Positions 54,395 through 62,531 of a stretch of 64,000 bases of DNA are shown here, one piece after another. Made by a program: the position numbers and the translations under genes. Under the pieces are notes generated by a model that was given only the letters and a program-made list of their open reading frames with translations, was not told where the DNA came from and did no database searches. The DNA comes from Variovorax paradoxus (GTDB taxonomy: Bacteria > Pseudomonadota > Gammaproteobacteria > Burkholderiales > Burkholderiaceae_C), in NCBI RefSeq assembly GCF_030815975.1, contig NZ_JAUSXL010000001.1:372001-436000 (forward strand). The letters are read 5' to 3'. Positions within the stretch are counted from its first letter, which is position 1, and the number at the start of each line of letters is the position of its first letter.

Positions 54395-55309
54395 ATGGCT
54401 CATTTCGAGGTGAGCGGCATCGTGCGCGCGCTGCATGGCGTGCGCGACGAATGGCGCGATTCACAGCGGCGCTCGCGCGAGCCCGGCGCACGCGAGTTTC
54501 CGTCGCGCCACGCGCTCGCGCAGATCGTCGAGTCGCTCAAGGGCGCGCTCTTTCCGATGCGGCTCGGGCCGCCGGAACTGCGCCACGAGAGCGAAGACTT
54601 CTACATCGGCCACTCGCTCGATTCCGCCTTGCAGGCCTTGCTGGTGCAGGCGCGCCTCGAACTCGAATTCAATGCCCGGCACGAACCGCGGTCCCCGGGC
54701 GAGATCGACGACGCCGCGACCGATGCGGTGCGCCGCTTCGCAAACGCGCTGCCGCAACTGCGCCGCCTGCTCGATACAGACGTGCTCGCGGCCTACCAGG
54801 GCGACCCGGCCGCGCGCAGCGTGGACGAGGTGCTGCTGTGCTACCCGGGCGTGCTCGCGATGATCCACCACCGGCTGGCGCACGAGCTCTACCAGCTCGG
54901 GCTGCCGCTTCTGGCACGCATCGTGGCCGAGCTCGCGCATGCGCAGACCGGCATCGACATCCACCCCGGCGCGCAGATCGATGCGGGCTTCTTCATGGAC
55001 CACGGCACGGGCGTGGTGATCGGCGAGACGGCGGTCATCGGCAAGCGCGTGCGCCTGTACCAGGCCGTCACACTCGGCGCCAAGCGCTTCCCGACCGATG
55101 CCGAGGGCAACCTGCAGAAGGGCCTGCCGCGCCACCCGGTGGTGGAGGACGACGTGGTGATCTATGCTGGCGCCACCATCCTTGGGCGCGTGACGCTGGG
55201 CAAGGGCGCGGTCATCGGCGGCAACGTGTGGATCACCGACGACGTGCCCGCGGGCGCGAGCGTGACGCAGGCCAGCCTGCAGAATGCGCCGAAGGCAGGT
55301 GGCGCATGA
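54395..55309 (+). CDS. Serine O-acetyltransferase (SrpH/EpsC-type)
   Basis: A 304-residue acetyltransferase. The N-terminal helical domain (about 1-185) is of the long EpsC kind. The C-terminal left-handed beta helix has hexapeptide turns GIDIHPGAQIDAGFFMDHG, VIGETAVIGKRVRLYQAV, HPVVEDDVVIYAGATILG and GKGAVIGGNVW. The catalytic His is in the HPG and MDHG segments. The product, O-acetylserine, is the carbon skeleton for cysteine. In Synechococcus the homologous gene (srpH) is beside the encapsulin srpI. Its last base pairs overlap the XRE gene in ATGA, so translation is coupled. Confidence 0.88.
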   Translation: MAHFEVSGIVRALHGVRDEWRDSQRRSREPGAREFPSRHALAQIVESLKGALFPMRLGPPELRHESEDFYIGHSLDSALQALLVQARLELEFNARHEPRSPGEIDDAATDAVRRFANALPQLRRLLDTDVLAAYQGDPAARSVDEVLLCYPGVLAMIHHRLAHELYQLGLPLLARIVAELAHAQTGIDIHPGAQIDAGFFMDHGTGVVIGETAVIGKRVRLYQAVTLGAKRFPTDAEGNLQKGLPRHPVVEDDVVIYAGATILGRVTLGKGAVIGGNVWITDDVPAGASVTQASLQNAPKAGGA

Positions 55310-55575
55310 AGGACTTCGTGGAAGACTTCGGCGTGACCATCCGCCAGCTGCGCGAAGGCAAGGGCTGGTCGCAGGAAGCGCTGGCCGAGCGCGCCGACCT
55401 GAACCGTTCCTATGTCGGCGAAGTGGAGCGCGGGCGCGTCATCCCCTCGATCGTCACAGCGCACAAATTGGCTGCGGCACTGGACATCAACATGGTCGGC
55501 CTGCTGCTGCGCTGCGAACAGCTGGAGCAATCGCGCCTTGTGCGCAGGATCAACTTGGCGGCTATAGCCTGTTGA
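55306..55575 (+). CDS. XRE-family regulator within the encapsulin operon
   Basis: An 89-residue helix-turn-helix protein: VTIRQLREGKGWSQEALAERADLNRSYVGEVERGRVIPSIVT is a textbook Cro/CI domain. The short tail (LAAALDINMVGLLLRCEQLEQSR) contains one Cys and may dimerise. Its ATG at 55306 overlaps the stop of the serine acetyltransferase. XRE proteins with just the DNA-binding domain plus a small tail often autoregulate their operon. It may sense a sulfur signal through its cysteines, but that is a guess. Confidence 0.85.
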   Translation: MKDFVEDFGVTIRQLREGKGWSQEALAERADLNRSYVGEVERGRVIPSIVTAHKLAAALDINMVGLLLRCEQLEQSRLVRRINLAAIAC

Positions 55576-55637
55576 GGGAAAACCCCAGGCCGCCTGACAC
55601 TTGCGGCCACCTTCTTCCCAACACGGAGCCTTGATTC

Positions 55638-56570
55638 ATGAGCGCAACAGTCGGTGGTATCACCGCCCTTGGCGACAACGCCGCCCGCCAGCTGGCCAAC
55701 GCCACCAAGACAGTCCCCCAGCTGGAGACCATCAGTCCGCGCTGGCTGACGCAGCTCTTGCAATGGGTGCCGGTGGAGGCGGGCATCTACCGCGTCAACA
55801 AGGTCAGGAACCCCGAGTCGATCAAGGTCACCTGCACCTCGCGCGAAGAAGAAAACCAGCTGCCGCGCACCTTCGTTGACTACGAGGAGAACCCGCGCGA
55901 GCACTACCTCAATGCCGTGAGCACCGTGCTGGACGTGCACACCCGCATCTCCGACCTCTACAGCAGCCCGCACGACCAGATCAAGGAGCAACTGCGCCTG
56001 ACGATCGAGACGATCAAGGAGAACCAGGAGAGCGAGCTCATCAACAACCCCGACTACGGCCTCTTGGCCCAGGTGAGCGAAGAGCAGCGCATCTTCCCGC
56101 TGACCGGCGCGCCCACGCCCGACGACCTCGACGAGCTGCTGACCAAGGTGTGGAAGGAGCCCGCCTTCTTCCTCACGCACCCGCTCGCGATTGCCGCCTT
56201 CGGCCGCGAGGCCACGCGCCGTGGCACGCCGCCGCCGACGGTGAGCCTGTTCGGCTCGCAGTTCATCACTTGGCGCGGCATTCCGCTGATCCCGTCGAAC
56301 AAGGTGCCGGTGGCCGACGGCAAGAGCAAGATCCTGCTGCTGCGCGTGGGCGACAAGCGCCAGGGCGTGGTGGGCCTGTTCCAGCCGGGGCTGTCGGGCG
56401 AGCAGGGCCCGGGCCTGTCGGTGCGTTTCATGGGCATCAACAACCATGCGATCGCGTCGTACCTGATCTCGCTGTACTGCTCGCTGGCGGTGCTGACCAC
56501 CGATGCGCTGGCCGTGCTCGACGACGTCGAGATCGGCAAGTACCACGACTATCCCGACACCTACAAGTAA
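55638..56570 (+). CDS. srpI: Family 2A encapsulin shell protein (SrpI-like)
   Basis: A 310-residue HK97-fold shell protein. Its sequence from ISPRWLTQLLQWVPVEAGIYRVNKV, then ENPREHYLNAVSTVLDVHTRISDLYSSPHDQIKEQLRLTIET and QESELINNPDYGLLA matches the SrpI family, now called family 2A encapsulins; TPDDLDELLTKVW and LFGSQFITWRGIPLIPS are further hallmarks. The length is right for 2A, and the cNMP-binding insertion of family 2B is absent. The protein should form an icosahedral cage of about 25 nm. It is followed after 6 bp by the cysteine desulfurase gene, its cargo. Confidence 0.92.
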   Translation: MSATVGGITALGDNAARQLANATKTVPQLETISPRWLTQLLQWVPVEAGIYRVNKVRNPESIKVTCTSREEENQLPRTFVDYEENPREHYLNAVSTVLDVHTRISDLYSSPHDQIKEQLRLTIETIKENQESELINNPDYGLLAQVSEEQRIFPLTGAPTPDDLDELLTKVWKEPAFFLTHPLAIAAFGREATRRGTPPPTVSLFGSQFITWRGIPLIPSNKVPVADGKSKILLLRVGDKRQGVVGLFQPGLSGEQGPGLSVRFMGINNHAIASYLISLYCSLAVLTTDALAVLDDVEIGKYHDYPDTYK

Positions 56571-56576
56571 GCCGCA

Positions 56577-58505
56577 GTGAGCATCACACCATCGATTCCG
56601 GGCGAGGCGCCGTTCGATCCGGCCGTTCTCGCGCGCATGGCGAGCGCCATGTTCGCCGCGCTGCCGGGCACGCCGCCTGCCTCGTTGCCCGGTGCGGCGA
56701 GCGGGCTGGTGCCGGGCGCGCAGTTTCCTGCCAACGTCGCGCCGCCGGGCTCGCCGCTGGCGAGTCCTGCCGGTTTCGGACCGAGCGTGCCCGGCACGCC
56801 GTTTCCGCAGGGGCAGGTTCCAGGCGCGAACCTGGTGCCGGCTTCGCCCACGCAACTGCCTTCGCTTGCGAACCGCGCGCCGGCGCTGCTGCCGCATGCG
56901 GTGGCGGGCAACGGCGTGCCCGACAGCGTGCTGTCGGTCGCGCCGGCCTTCGAGCCTCGTCTCGGCAGTTCGGTGCTGGGCGTGCCGCAGCAAGCCAACG
57001 CGCCTGCCACGCCTTTCGCGCCGCAAGCGGGCGCGTCGCCGTTCTACTTCCTGAACAACAGCTTCGGGCATCCGCCGGCCGGCGCAGCCTCCGCCGTGTC
57101 CGTCCTTCCACAGGTCTTGCCCCCTCTCCCGCTTGCGGGAGAGGGCTGGGGTGAGGGCCAGCGGACGACGCAAGGTGCGGAGCAGCCCCTCACCCCAACC
57201 CTCTCCCCAGAGGGGCGAGGGAGCCAGCCGCAGTTCTACTTCGTCGATGCCGTGCCGCTCGCCGGCAGCGGCCAGCATCCGCCGTTCGACGTCAATGCCG
57301 TACGCCGCGACTTCCCGATCCTGCAGGAGCGCGTGAACGGCCGGCAGCTCGTGTGGTTCGACAACGCCGCCACCACGCACAAGCCGCAATCGGTCATCGA
57401 CCGGATCGCGTACTTCTACGCACACGAGAACTCGAACATCCACCGCGCGGCGCATGAACTGGCCGCGCGCGCCACCGATGCCTACGAAGGCGCGCGCGAG
57501 CGCGTGCGCCTGTTTCTCAACGCACCCGAAGTCGAGGAGGTGATCTTCGTGCGCGGCACCACCGAGGCCATCAACCTCGTGGCCAAGAGCTGGGGCGGGC
57601 AGCACGTGGGCGAGGGCGACGAGATCATCGTCTCCAACCTCGAGCACCACGCCAACATCGTGCCGTGGCAGCAGCTCGCCGCCGCCAAGGGTGCGAAGCT
57701 GCGCGTGATTCCGGTGGACGATTCGGGCCAGGTGCTGCTCGACGAATACCGCAAGCTGCTGAACGACCGCACCAAGATCGTCGCGGTCACGCAGGTCTCG
57801 AACGCGCTGGGCACCGTGGTGCCGGTGAAGGAGATCGTCGAGCTCGCGCACCGTGCCGGCGCCAGGGCGCTGGTCGACGGCGCGCAATCGGTCTCGCACA
57901 TGCGGGTCGACGTGCAGGACATCGGTGCCGACTTCTTCGTGTTCTCCGGCCACAAGGTGTTCGGCCCGACCGGCATCGGCGTGGTCTGGGGCAAGCGCGA
58001 AGTGCTCGAGGACATGCCGCCCTGGCAGGGCGGCGGCAACATGATTGCCGACGTGACCTTCGAGAAGACCGTGTTCCAGCCGATCCCGAACAAGTTCGAG
58101 GCCGGCACCGGCAACATTGCCGATGCGGTGGGGCTGGGGGCCGCGATCGACTACGTCCACAAGGTCGGCATCGAGAACATCGCGCGCTACGAGCACGACC
58201 TGCTGGCCTATGGCATGGCGCAGCTTCGCGCGATCCGCGGCGTGCGGCTGATCGGCACGGCGGCCGACAAGGCGAGCGTGATGTCCTTCGTGCTTGACGG
58301 CTACACCACCGAAGAAGTGGGCCACGCGCTGAACGAAGAAGGCATCGCGGTGCGCACAGGCCATCACTGCGCGCAGCCAATCCTGCGCCGCTTCGGTGTC
58401 GAGACGACCGTGCGGCCGTCGCTGGCCTTCTACAACACCTTCGACGAGATCGACCGGCTGGTGTCGGTGGTGCGGCGGCTGGCAGGGCAGCGCCGCGCGG
58501 GTTAG
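56577..58505 (+). CDS. Cysteine desulfurase cargo enzyme with a long disordered N-terminal encapsulation region
   Basis: A 642-residue protein, GTG start. Residues 237-642 are a SufS/CsdA-type PLP enzyme: FDNAATTHKPQ, THxE-like region, Lys460 in FSGHKVFGP (PLP Schiff base), and active Cys598 in TGHHCAQPILRRFG. Residues 1-236 are rich in Pro, Ala and Gly with short conserved blocks: FDPAVLARMASAMFAALPG (13-30), SPFYFLNN (about 154-161) and QFYFVDAVPLAG (about 219-230). Such N-terminal regions direct the enzyme into family 2A shells. A REP-type repeat at 57120-57222 codes for residues about 182-215. The enzyme frees sulfur from cysteine, which the shell is known to store in related systems. Confidence 0.92.
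   Translation: MSITPSIPGEAPFDPAVLARMASAMFAALPGTPPASLPGAASGLVPGAQFPANVAPPGSPLASPAGFGPSVPGTPFPQGQVPGANLVPASPTQLPSLANRAPALLPHAVAGNGVPDSVLSVAPAFEPRLGSSVLGVPQQANAPATPFAPQAGASPFYFLNNSFGHPPAGAASAVSVLPQVLPPLPLAGEGWGEGQRTTQGAEQPLTPTLSPEGRGSQPQFYFVDAVPLAGSGQHPPFDVNAVRRDFPILQERVNGRQLVWFDNAATTHKPQSVIDRIAYFYAHENSNIHRAAHELAARATDAYEGARERVRLFLNAPEVEEVIFVRGTTEAINLVAKSWGGQHVGEGDEIIVSNLEHHANIVPWQQLAAAKGAKLRVIPVDDSGQVLLDEYRKLLNDRTKIVAVTQVSNALGTVVPVKEIVELAHRAGARALVDGAQSVSHMRVDVQDIGADFFVFSGHKVFGPTGIGVVWGKREVLEDMPPWQGGGNMIADVTFEKTVFQPIPNKFEAGTGNIADAVGLGAAIDYVHKVGIENIARYEHDLLAYGMAQLRAIRGVRLIGTAADKASVMSFVLDGYTTEEVGHALNEEGIAVRTGHHCAQPILRRFGVETTVRPSLAFYNTFDEIDRLVSVVRRLAGQRRAG
57120..57222. repeat. REP/BIME-like palindromic repeat inside the desulfurase gene
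   Basis: A left unit (57120-57157) with an 11-bp perfect hairpin (CCCTCTCCCGC, loop TT) and the core CTGGGGTGAGGG, and a right unit (57186-57222) as its inverted partner (CCCTCACCCCAACCCTC). The 103 bp keep the reading frame and encode a Pro/Gly/Glu-rich segment. This repeat type is usually intergenic. A relative, with the core GGGTTGGGGTGGGGG, is at 60.3-60.4 kb. Confidence 0.75.
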
Positions 58506-58587
58506 GGAAGAAATGGCGGCCGAGAGCTCGTGAGCCGCGAATCCGCGTCCGCGCAATGGCGTGCCATGCAAGGCTGACGCGCACTGC

Positions 58588-59472
58588 TCAGGAATGGCAG
58601 ACCAAGCCGTCCTTGAGCAGCGTGATCTCGAACTGAAGATTGCCTGCACGTGCGCCGCGCGCCTTGTCCAGCGTGCCGTCGGCGCGCCATCGGCGCAGCG
58701 CGGCCGCCAGGTAGTCGCGCGAGACAGCGTCGCCTTCGGGCAGGCGGATGGCTGCATCCGACGATGGACGAAGGCCGCTCGCCAGCGGTTGGTAGAAGCG
58801 CCATTCCTCGTTCTGCATGAGCCGGTCCAGCACCTCCCCGTCCTCGGCGAGCGCCGCGCATTCGCCGGCCATGAAAGCCGACGCTGCATGCACCGAAGAG
58901 GGGTAGCTGCGCGGCTGCGCACCATAGCGCTGCGACACCGCGCCGGCGTAGCCCGAACCTTCGCCCACGCAGACCAGGGCACCGCGCAGCGCGGCCTCGT
59001 CCTGGACCTTGCCGCGCCTGAGCGCGACCAGGAGGCCGCGGCCGACGTCGTAGCTGCCGGGGGCGGCGGCGATACCGTGCGCGGATTGCGCGGGCACGCC
59101 GGTGACCAGCAGGTCGACACGGCCCTCGCTCAGCGCAGCCTCCTGCGCTGCGGGGTCGAGGCCGACCAGCTCCAGCGGCACGCCGAGCGAAGCCGCCAGT
59201 TGCCGTGCGAGCGTGGCGTCGAAACCATCGGGCTCCGGCGGCGTCGGCGCCTCGGGCGGGGCCGGGCGCGGATAGCGGCGCACGCCCACGATCAGCCTGC
59301 CGCGCTCGATCGCCTGGGCGAGAACCGGTCCCTTCGGCAGGCCCGACAGCACGGGCGTCGCGAAAGCCCAGGCGCCGCCGATGCCCGCGATCGCCACCGC
59401 CACGGCGACGGCCATCGCCAGCGCCGTGCCGGCCAGCACCAGCCCGCGCTTCGACCGCCTGCGCTCAGTCAT
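58588..59472 (-). CDS. Family 3 extracellular solute-binding protein, last gene of a sulfonate-type ABC operon
   Basis: A 294-residue protein with an N-terminal hydrophobic anchor or signal (LVLAGTALAMAVAVAVAIAG) and a PBP2 fold of the amino-acid (family 3) kind: RGRLIVGVRRYP, GFDATLARQLAASLGVPLELV, GRVDLLVTGVP. The C-terminal end has DYLAAALRRWRADGTLDK, a usual ending in these proteins. It overlaps the upstream permease by 8 bp, so it is cotranscribed with a sulfonate-type importer that already has its own binding protein. It may broaden the substrate range, for example to sulfur amino acids. Confidence 0.75.
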   Translation of the reverse strand: MTERRRSKRGLVLAGTALAMAVAVAVAIAGIGGAWAFATPVLSGLPKGPVLAQAIERGRLIVGVRRYPRPAPPEAPTPPEPDGFDATLARQLAASLGVPLELVGLDPAAQEAALSEGRVDLLVTGVPAQSAHGIAAAPGSYDVGRGLLVALRRGKVQDEAALRGALVCVGEGSGYAGAVSQRYGAQPRSYPSSVHAASAFMAGECAALAEDGEVLDRLMQNEEWRFYQPLASGLRPSSDAAIRLPEGDAVSRDYLAAALRRWRADGTLDKARGARAGNLQFEITLLKDGLVCHS

Positions 59473-60292
59473 CGAGGCTCAGCCCCTTGCGCCAGCGCAG
59501 CAGTCGCCGCTCCAGCAAGGCCAGCAGGTAGTTCAGCAGCAGCCCGAGCACGGCCAACAGCAGGATGCCGGCATACATCGTCGGGATCTGGAAGGTCTCC
59601 TGCGAGTTGAGCGTGAGAAAGCCCAGGCCCGAATGCGCGCCGATCATCTCGGCCGCCACCAGCGCCGTGATGCTGTAGGCCCCCGCCAGCCGCACGCCGG
59701 TGAAGATCGACGGCAGCGACGCCGGCAGCACCACCTTGAAGAAGACGAAGCGCGGCGAGGCGCCCATCGACAGCGCCGAGTTGACGAGCAGCCGGTCGAC
59801 CTGCTTCACGCCGCTCACCGTGCTCAGCAGCACCGGCCAGAACGAGGCCCAGAAGATGATCGCCACCTTCGACAGCTCGCCGATGCCCAGGAACAAAATG
59901 AACACCGGAAACAGCGCGAAGGCCGAGGTCTGGCGAAAGAGCTGCAGCACCGGATCGACGACGGCCGCCAGCCGCCTGGAGCTGCCGATCAGGAGGCCCA
60001 GCACCACGCCCGAGAAGCTCGCGAGCAGCAGGCCCCACAGCGAGCGCTGCAGGCTTGCCGCCACGTGCTTCCACAGCTGGCCGGTGTCGACGAGCTGGAC
60101 GATGCTCGCAACCACGGCGGACGGCGGGCTCAGGTAGGCATCGCTCACGACGCCCAGGCGCGGCAGCGCCTCCCACAGCGCCAGGAAGATCACGAGGCCG
60201 ATGCCGCGTTCGGCCACGCGGGCGAGGCTGCGCACGAACCTGAAAAAGCGGCCCGGTGAGCGGGCCACCGGCGCATCGAGCACGGCGCTCAT
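59465..60292 (-). CDS. Sulfonate/taurine-type ABC transporter permease (SsuC/TauC-like)
   Basis: A 275-residue permease with six helices. The N-terminal helix (IGLVIFLALWEALPRLG) and coupling loop MGASPRFVFFKVVLPASLPSIFTGVRLAGAYS (EAA-type) are like SsuC and TauC. The 8-bp overlap with the following gene and the position after the ATPase fit a classic ssuACB-like operon. No substrate can be assigned with certainty, but the sulfur-themed neighbours favour alkanesulfonates or sulfonate esters. Confidence 0.85.
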   Translation of the reverse strand: MSAVLDAPVARSPGRFFRFVRSLARVAERGIGLVIFLALWEALPRLGVVSDAYLSPPSAVVASIVQLVDTGQLWKHVAASLQRSLWGLLLASFSGVVLGLLIGSSRRLAAVVDPVLQLFRQTSAFALFPVFILFLGIGELSKVAIIFWASFWPVLLSTVSGVKQVDRLLVNSALSMGASPRFVFFKVVLPASLPSIFTGVRLAGAYSITALVAAEMIGAHSGLGFLTLNSQETFQIPTMYAGILLLAVLGLLLNYLLALLERRLLRWRKGLSLDD

Positions 60293-60316
60293 CGTCCCAC
60301 CTCCGCCCTTGGCTGT

Positions 60317-60433
60317 TGCTCCCTCCCCTTCCGGGGGAGGGTTGGGGTGGGGGCAAGCGGCGCATCAATCACCAGCGGCTTTTCGGAGGCCGCGTGCCCC
60401 CATCCCGGCCTTCCCCCGGAAGGGGAAGGAGCA
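60317..60433. repeat. Pair of REP-like palindromic repeats in the ABC operon
   Basis: Units at 60317-60355 and 60395-60433 are inverted relative to each other with about 40 bp between (TGCTCC, CTTCCGGGGGA, and GGGTGGGGGCA in the left unit). They lie in the 157-bp gap between the permease and the ATPase gene. The core is related to the repeat inside the desulfurase gene. Confidence 0.7.
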
Positions 60434-60449
60434 AATCGGAGTGCGCTGC

Positions 60450-61259
60450 TCATGACACCACCTCTTCGAGCGACCTGGGCCGCAAGCCGATCTGCACCTC
60501 GTCCTTCAGCACCTCCCAGGCGCACTGCCGCAGCGCGGCGAACTCGCTCGAGTGGCGAATTTCCGCCGACCGCGGGCGCGCGAGTGGGATGTCGATGATG
60601 TCCTTGATGCAGCCGGGCCGCTGCGTCATCACCGCCACGCGGTCCGAGAGGTACACCGCTTCCTCCAGGCTGTGCGTGATGAAGACGATGGTCTTGCGGT
60701 ACTGCTCCCAGATGCGCAGCAGTTCGCCCTGCAGGATCTCGCGCGTCTGCGCATCGAGTGCCGCGAAGGGCTCGTCCATCAGCAGCACGTCGGGCTTGTA
60801 GGCGAGCGAGCGCGCAATGGCCACGCGCTGCTTCATGCCGCCCGAGATCTCGTGCGGATAGCGGTCCGCAAAGCCGTGCAGGCCCACCAGTTCGAGGTAT
60901 TCATGCGCGATGCGGCGGCGCGCGGCCTTGGCGGTGCCGCGGATCTCCAGCCCGACCGCGATGTTGTCGAGCACCGAGAGCCATGGAAACAGCGCATAGC
61001 CCTGGAACACCACGCCCTGGTTGCGGTTGATGCCCGCGAGCGGCTGGCCGTTGATGGCAATGCGCCCACCGGTGCGCTGCGTCAGCCCGGCCAGGATGCC
61101 GAGGAAGGTCGACTTGCCGCAACCCGAGGGGCCGAGCACCGAAAGGAATTCGCCGTCGCGCACGTCCAGGTCGAAGCCTTCGAGCACGCGCACGCGCTCG
61201 CTCGCACCGCGCGCCGCATAGTCCATCCGCACGTCGCGGGCCGAGATCTTGAAGCTCAT
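60450..61259 (-). CDS. Sulfonate/taurine-type ABC transporter ATPase (SsuB/TauB-like)
   Basis: A 269-residue ATPase. Walker A is VLGPSGCGKSTFLGILAG, signature EISGGMKQRVAIARSLA, Walker B DVLLMDEPFAALD; the H-loop is VFITHSLEEAVYLSDRV. The closing MTQRPGCIKDIIDIPLARPR is the SsuB/TauB/NrtD ending. It lies 13 bp downstream of the binding-protein gene and 157 bp, including a REP pair, before the permease. Confidence 0.88.
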   Translation of the reverse strand: MSFKISARDVRMDYAARGASERVRVLEGFDLDVRDGEFLSVLGPSGCGKSTFLGILAGLTQRTGGRIAINGQPLAGINRNQGVVFQGYALFPWLSVLDNIAVGLEIRGTAKAARRRIAHEYLELVGLHGFADRYPHEISGGMKQRVAIARSLAYKPDVLLMDEPFAALDAQTREILQGELLRIWEQYRKTIVFITHSLEEAVYLSDRVAVMTQRPGCIKDIIDIPLARPRSAEIRHSSEFAALRQCAWEVLKDEVQIGLRPRSLEEVVS

Positions 61260-61272
61260 GGCGGGCGTCGGG

Positions 61273-62352
61273 TCAGGACTTCGCGGCCTGCGGTGCGAAA
61301 GGGTTGAACTCGTTGGTGTAGACGTCCTTCACCGCCACCTTGCCGGCGGCGAGCTTGCCCTCGGACTGCAGGATGTCGATGTAGTACTGGATCGGCGGCT
61401 CGGTCACCACCAGATCGTCGACATAGGCGTAGCGGTCGACGTTCTTCAGGTCCATGTTGATGCGCTTGGCCACCAGCTTGCGCGCTTCCTCGGTGTTGGC
61501 ATTGACCCAGTTGCCGGCCTTGGCCAGCGCCGCGACCACGTCGCGCACCGCCTCGGGGTGCTCGCGGATGAACTGGCCATGCGCGCTGTACGGCGCCATC
61601 CCGCCAAGGCCGCCGTCGAGGTCGTAGTCGCTCCACAGCCGCAACAGCGGCTCGGCGTTGTCGGCCCGGCCCGAGAAGGGCGCGTGGATGATCGCAAGGT
61701 CGGTGTTGCCGGTCACCAGCGTCTGCTCGGCCTGCTCGTCGGGGACGACGACGAAGTTGATCTTCGTCACGTCCACGCCGTGCTGGCGCAAGTATTTCTT
61801 GGTGACGAACTCGGCGCAGGCGCCGAAACTGTTGAAGCCGATGGTCTTGCCTTCGAGGTCCTTCGGATGGCGGATGCCCGAGTCCTTGCGGACGAAGTAC
61901 TTCATGTGCGGCGCTTCCTGCAGCGTCTTGCCGCCTGCAGCCACCACCTTGAGGTCCGCGCCGGACGCAATGGCCGAGATCACCAGCGGCACCATGCGGC
62001 TGCCGAAGTCGATCTCGCCCGTGCCCACCAGCGGAATGATCTGCGGCGCGGCGATCTTGCCGACGTACTCGGGGCGGGTGTTGGTGCCCTCGAAATAGCC
62101 GAGCTCGTCGGCCAGGTAGATCAGGTCGAACGACGGGTTGTTCGGGTACTTGAACGCGACCTTGTCGCCGGTCTTCTTCACCACGGCCGGGCCGTTGGCC
62201 GCGGCGGCCTTGCTGCCATCGCCGCGCGAGCAGCCCGCAAGCGCCAGGCCGCCGATGGCGGTGGCGGATGCGAGGGAGGCGAGGGTCTTGAGCGCCAGGC
62301 GCCTCGAAGGCAAGGCGCTGGCAAGGCAAGAGGAGGGCGTCTCGATGGGCAT
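61273..62352 (-). CDS. Sulfonate/nitrate-type ABC binding lipoprotein (SsuA/NMT1 fold)
   Basis: A 359-residue protein. Its N-terminus has Arg-rich start and a hydrophobic stretch ending in a lipobox (LALAGC), so it is probably a lipoprotein anchored in the membrane. The mature protein (FKYPNNPSFDLIYLADELGYFEG, IIPLVGTGEIDFGSRMV, HPKDLEGKTIGFNSFGA) is like SsuA/TauA/NrtA. The operon runs from here through ATPase, permease and the family 3 binding protein. It is divergent from the FMN reductase. Confidence 0.85.
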   Translation of the reverse strand: MPIETPSSCLASALPSRRLALKTLASLASATAIGGLALAGCSRGDGSKAAAANGPAVVKKTGDKVAFKYPNNPSFDLIYLADELGYFEGTNTRPEYVGKIAAPQIIPLVGTGEIDFGSRMVPLVISAIASGADLKVVAAGGKTLQEAPHMKYFVRKDSGIRHPKDLEGKTIGFNSFGACAEFVTKKYLRQHGVDVTKINFVVVPDEQAEQTLVTGNTDLAIIHAPFSGRADNAEPLLRLWSDYDLDGGLGGMAPYSAHGQFIREHPEAVRDVVAALAKAGNWVNANTEEARKLVAKRINMDLKNVDRYAYVDDLVVTEPPIQYYIDILQSEGKLAAGKVAVKDVYTNEFNPFAPQAAKS

Positions 62353-62531
62353 GGCGGCGCGCTCCGGCGCGGGAGCGGTCTGGCTGGTTGGGAAGCGCCG
62401 ATCCTAGGAAGCCTTGCCTGTCCCATCAACGAAGAAAACCGCACATGCATAGCTGAAATGCTTCTAGAGCCCGTGCGCAAAAAAGACCGCGCGGCCGGCA
62501 CATTCATGGTCTGACTTTTTCTACTTTCACC

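Noticed and set aside
55410..59120. A 1236-codon minus-strand frame across the encapsulin operon
   Set aside because: It spans two real genes on the plus strand and reads His/Arg-rich sequence without domains.
60317..60433. Inverted repeats in the ABC operon as a transcription terminator
   Set aside because: The pair resembles a REP element and has no T-run; it also recurs in a coding gene at 57.1 kb.
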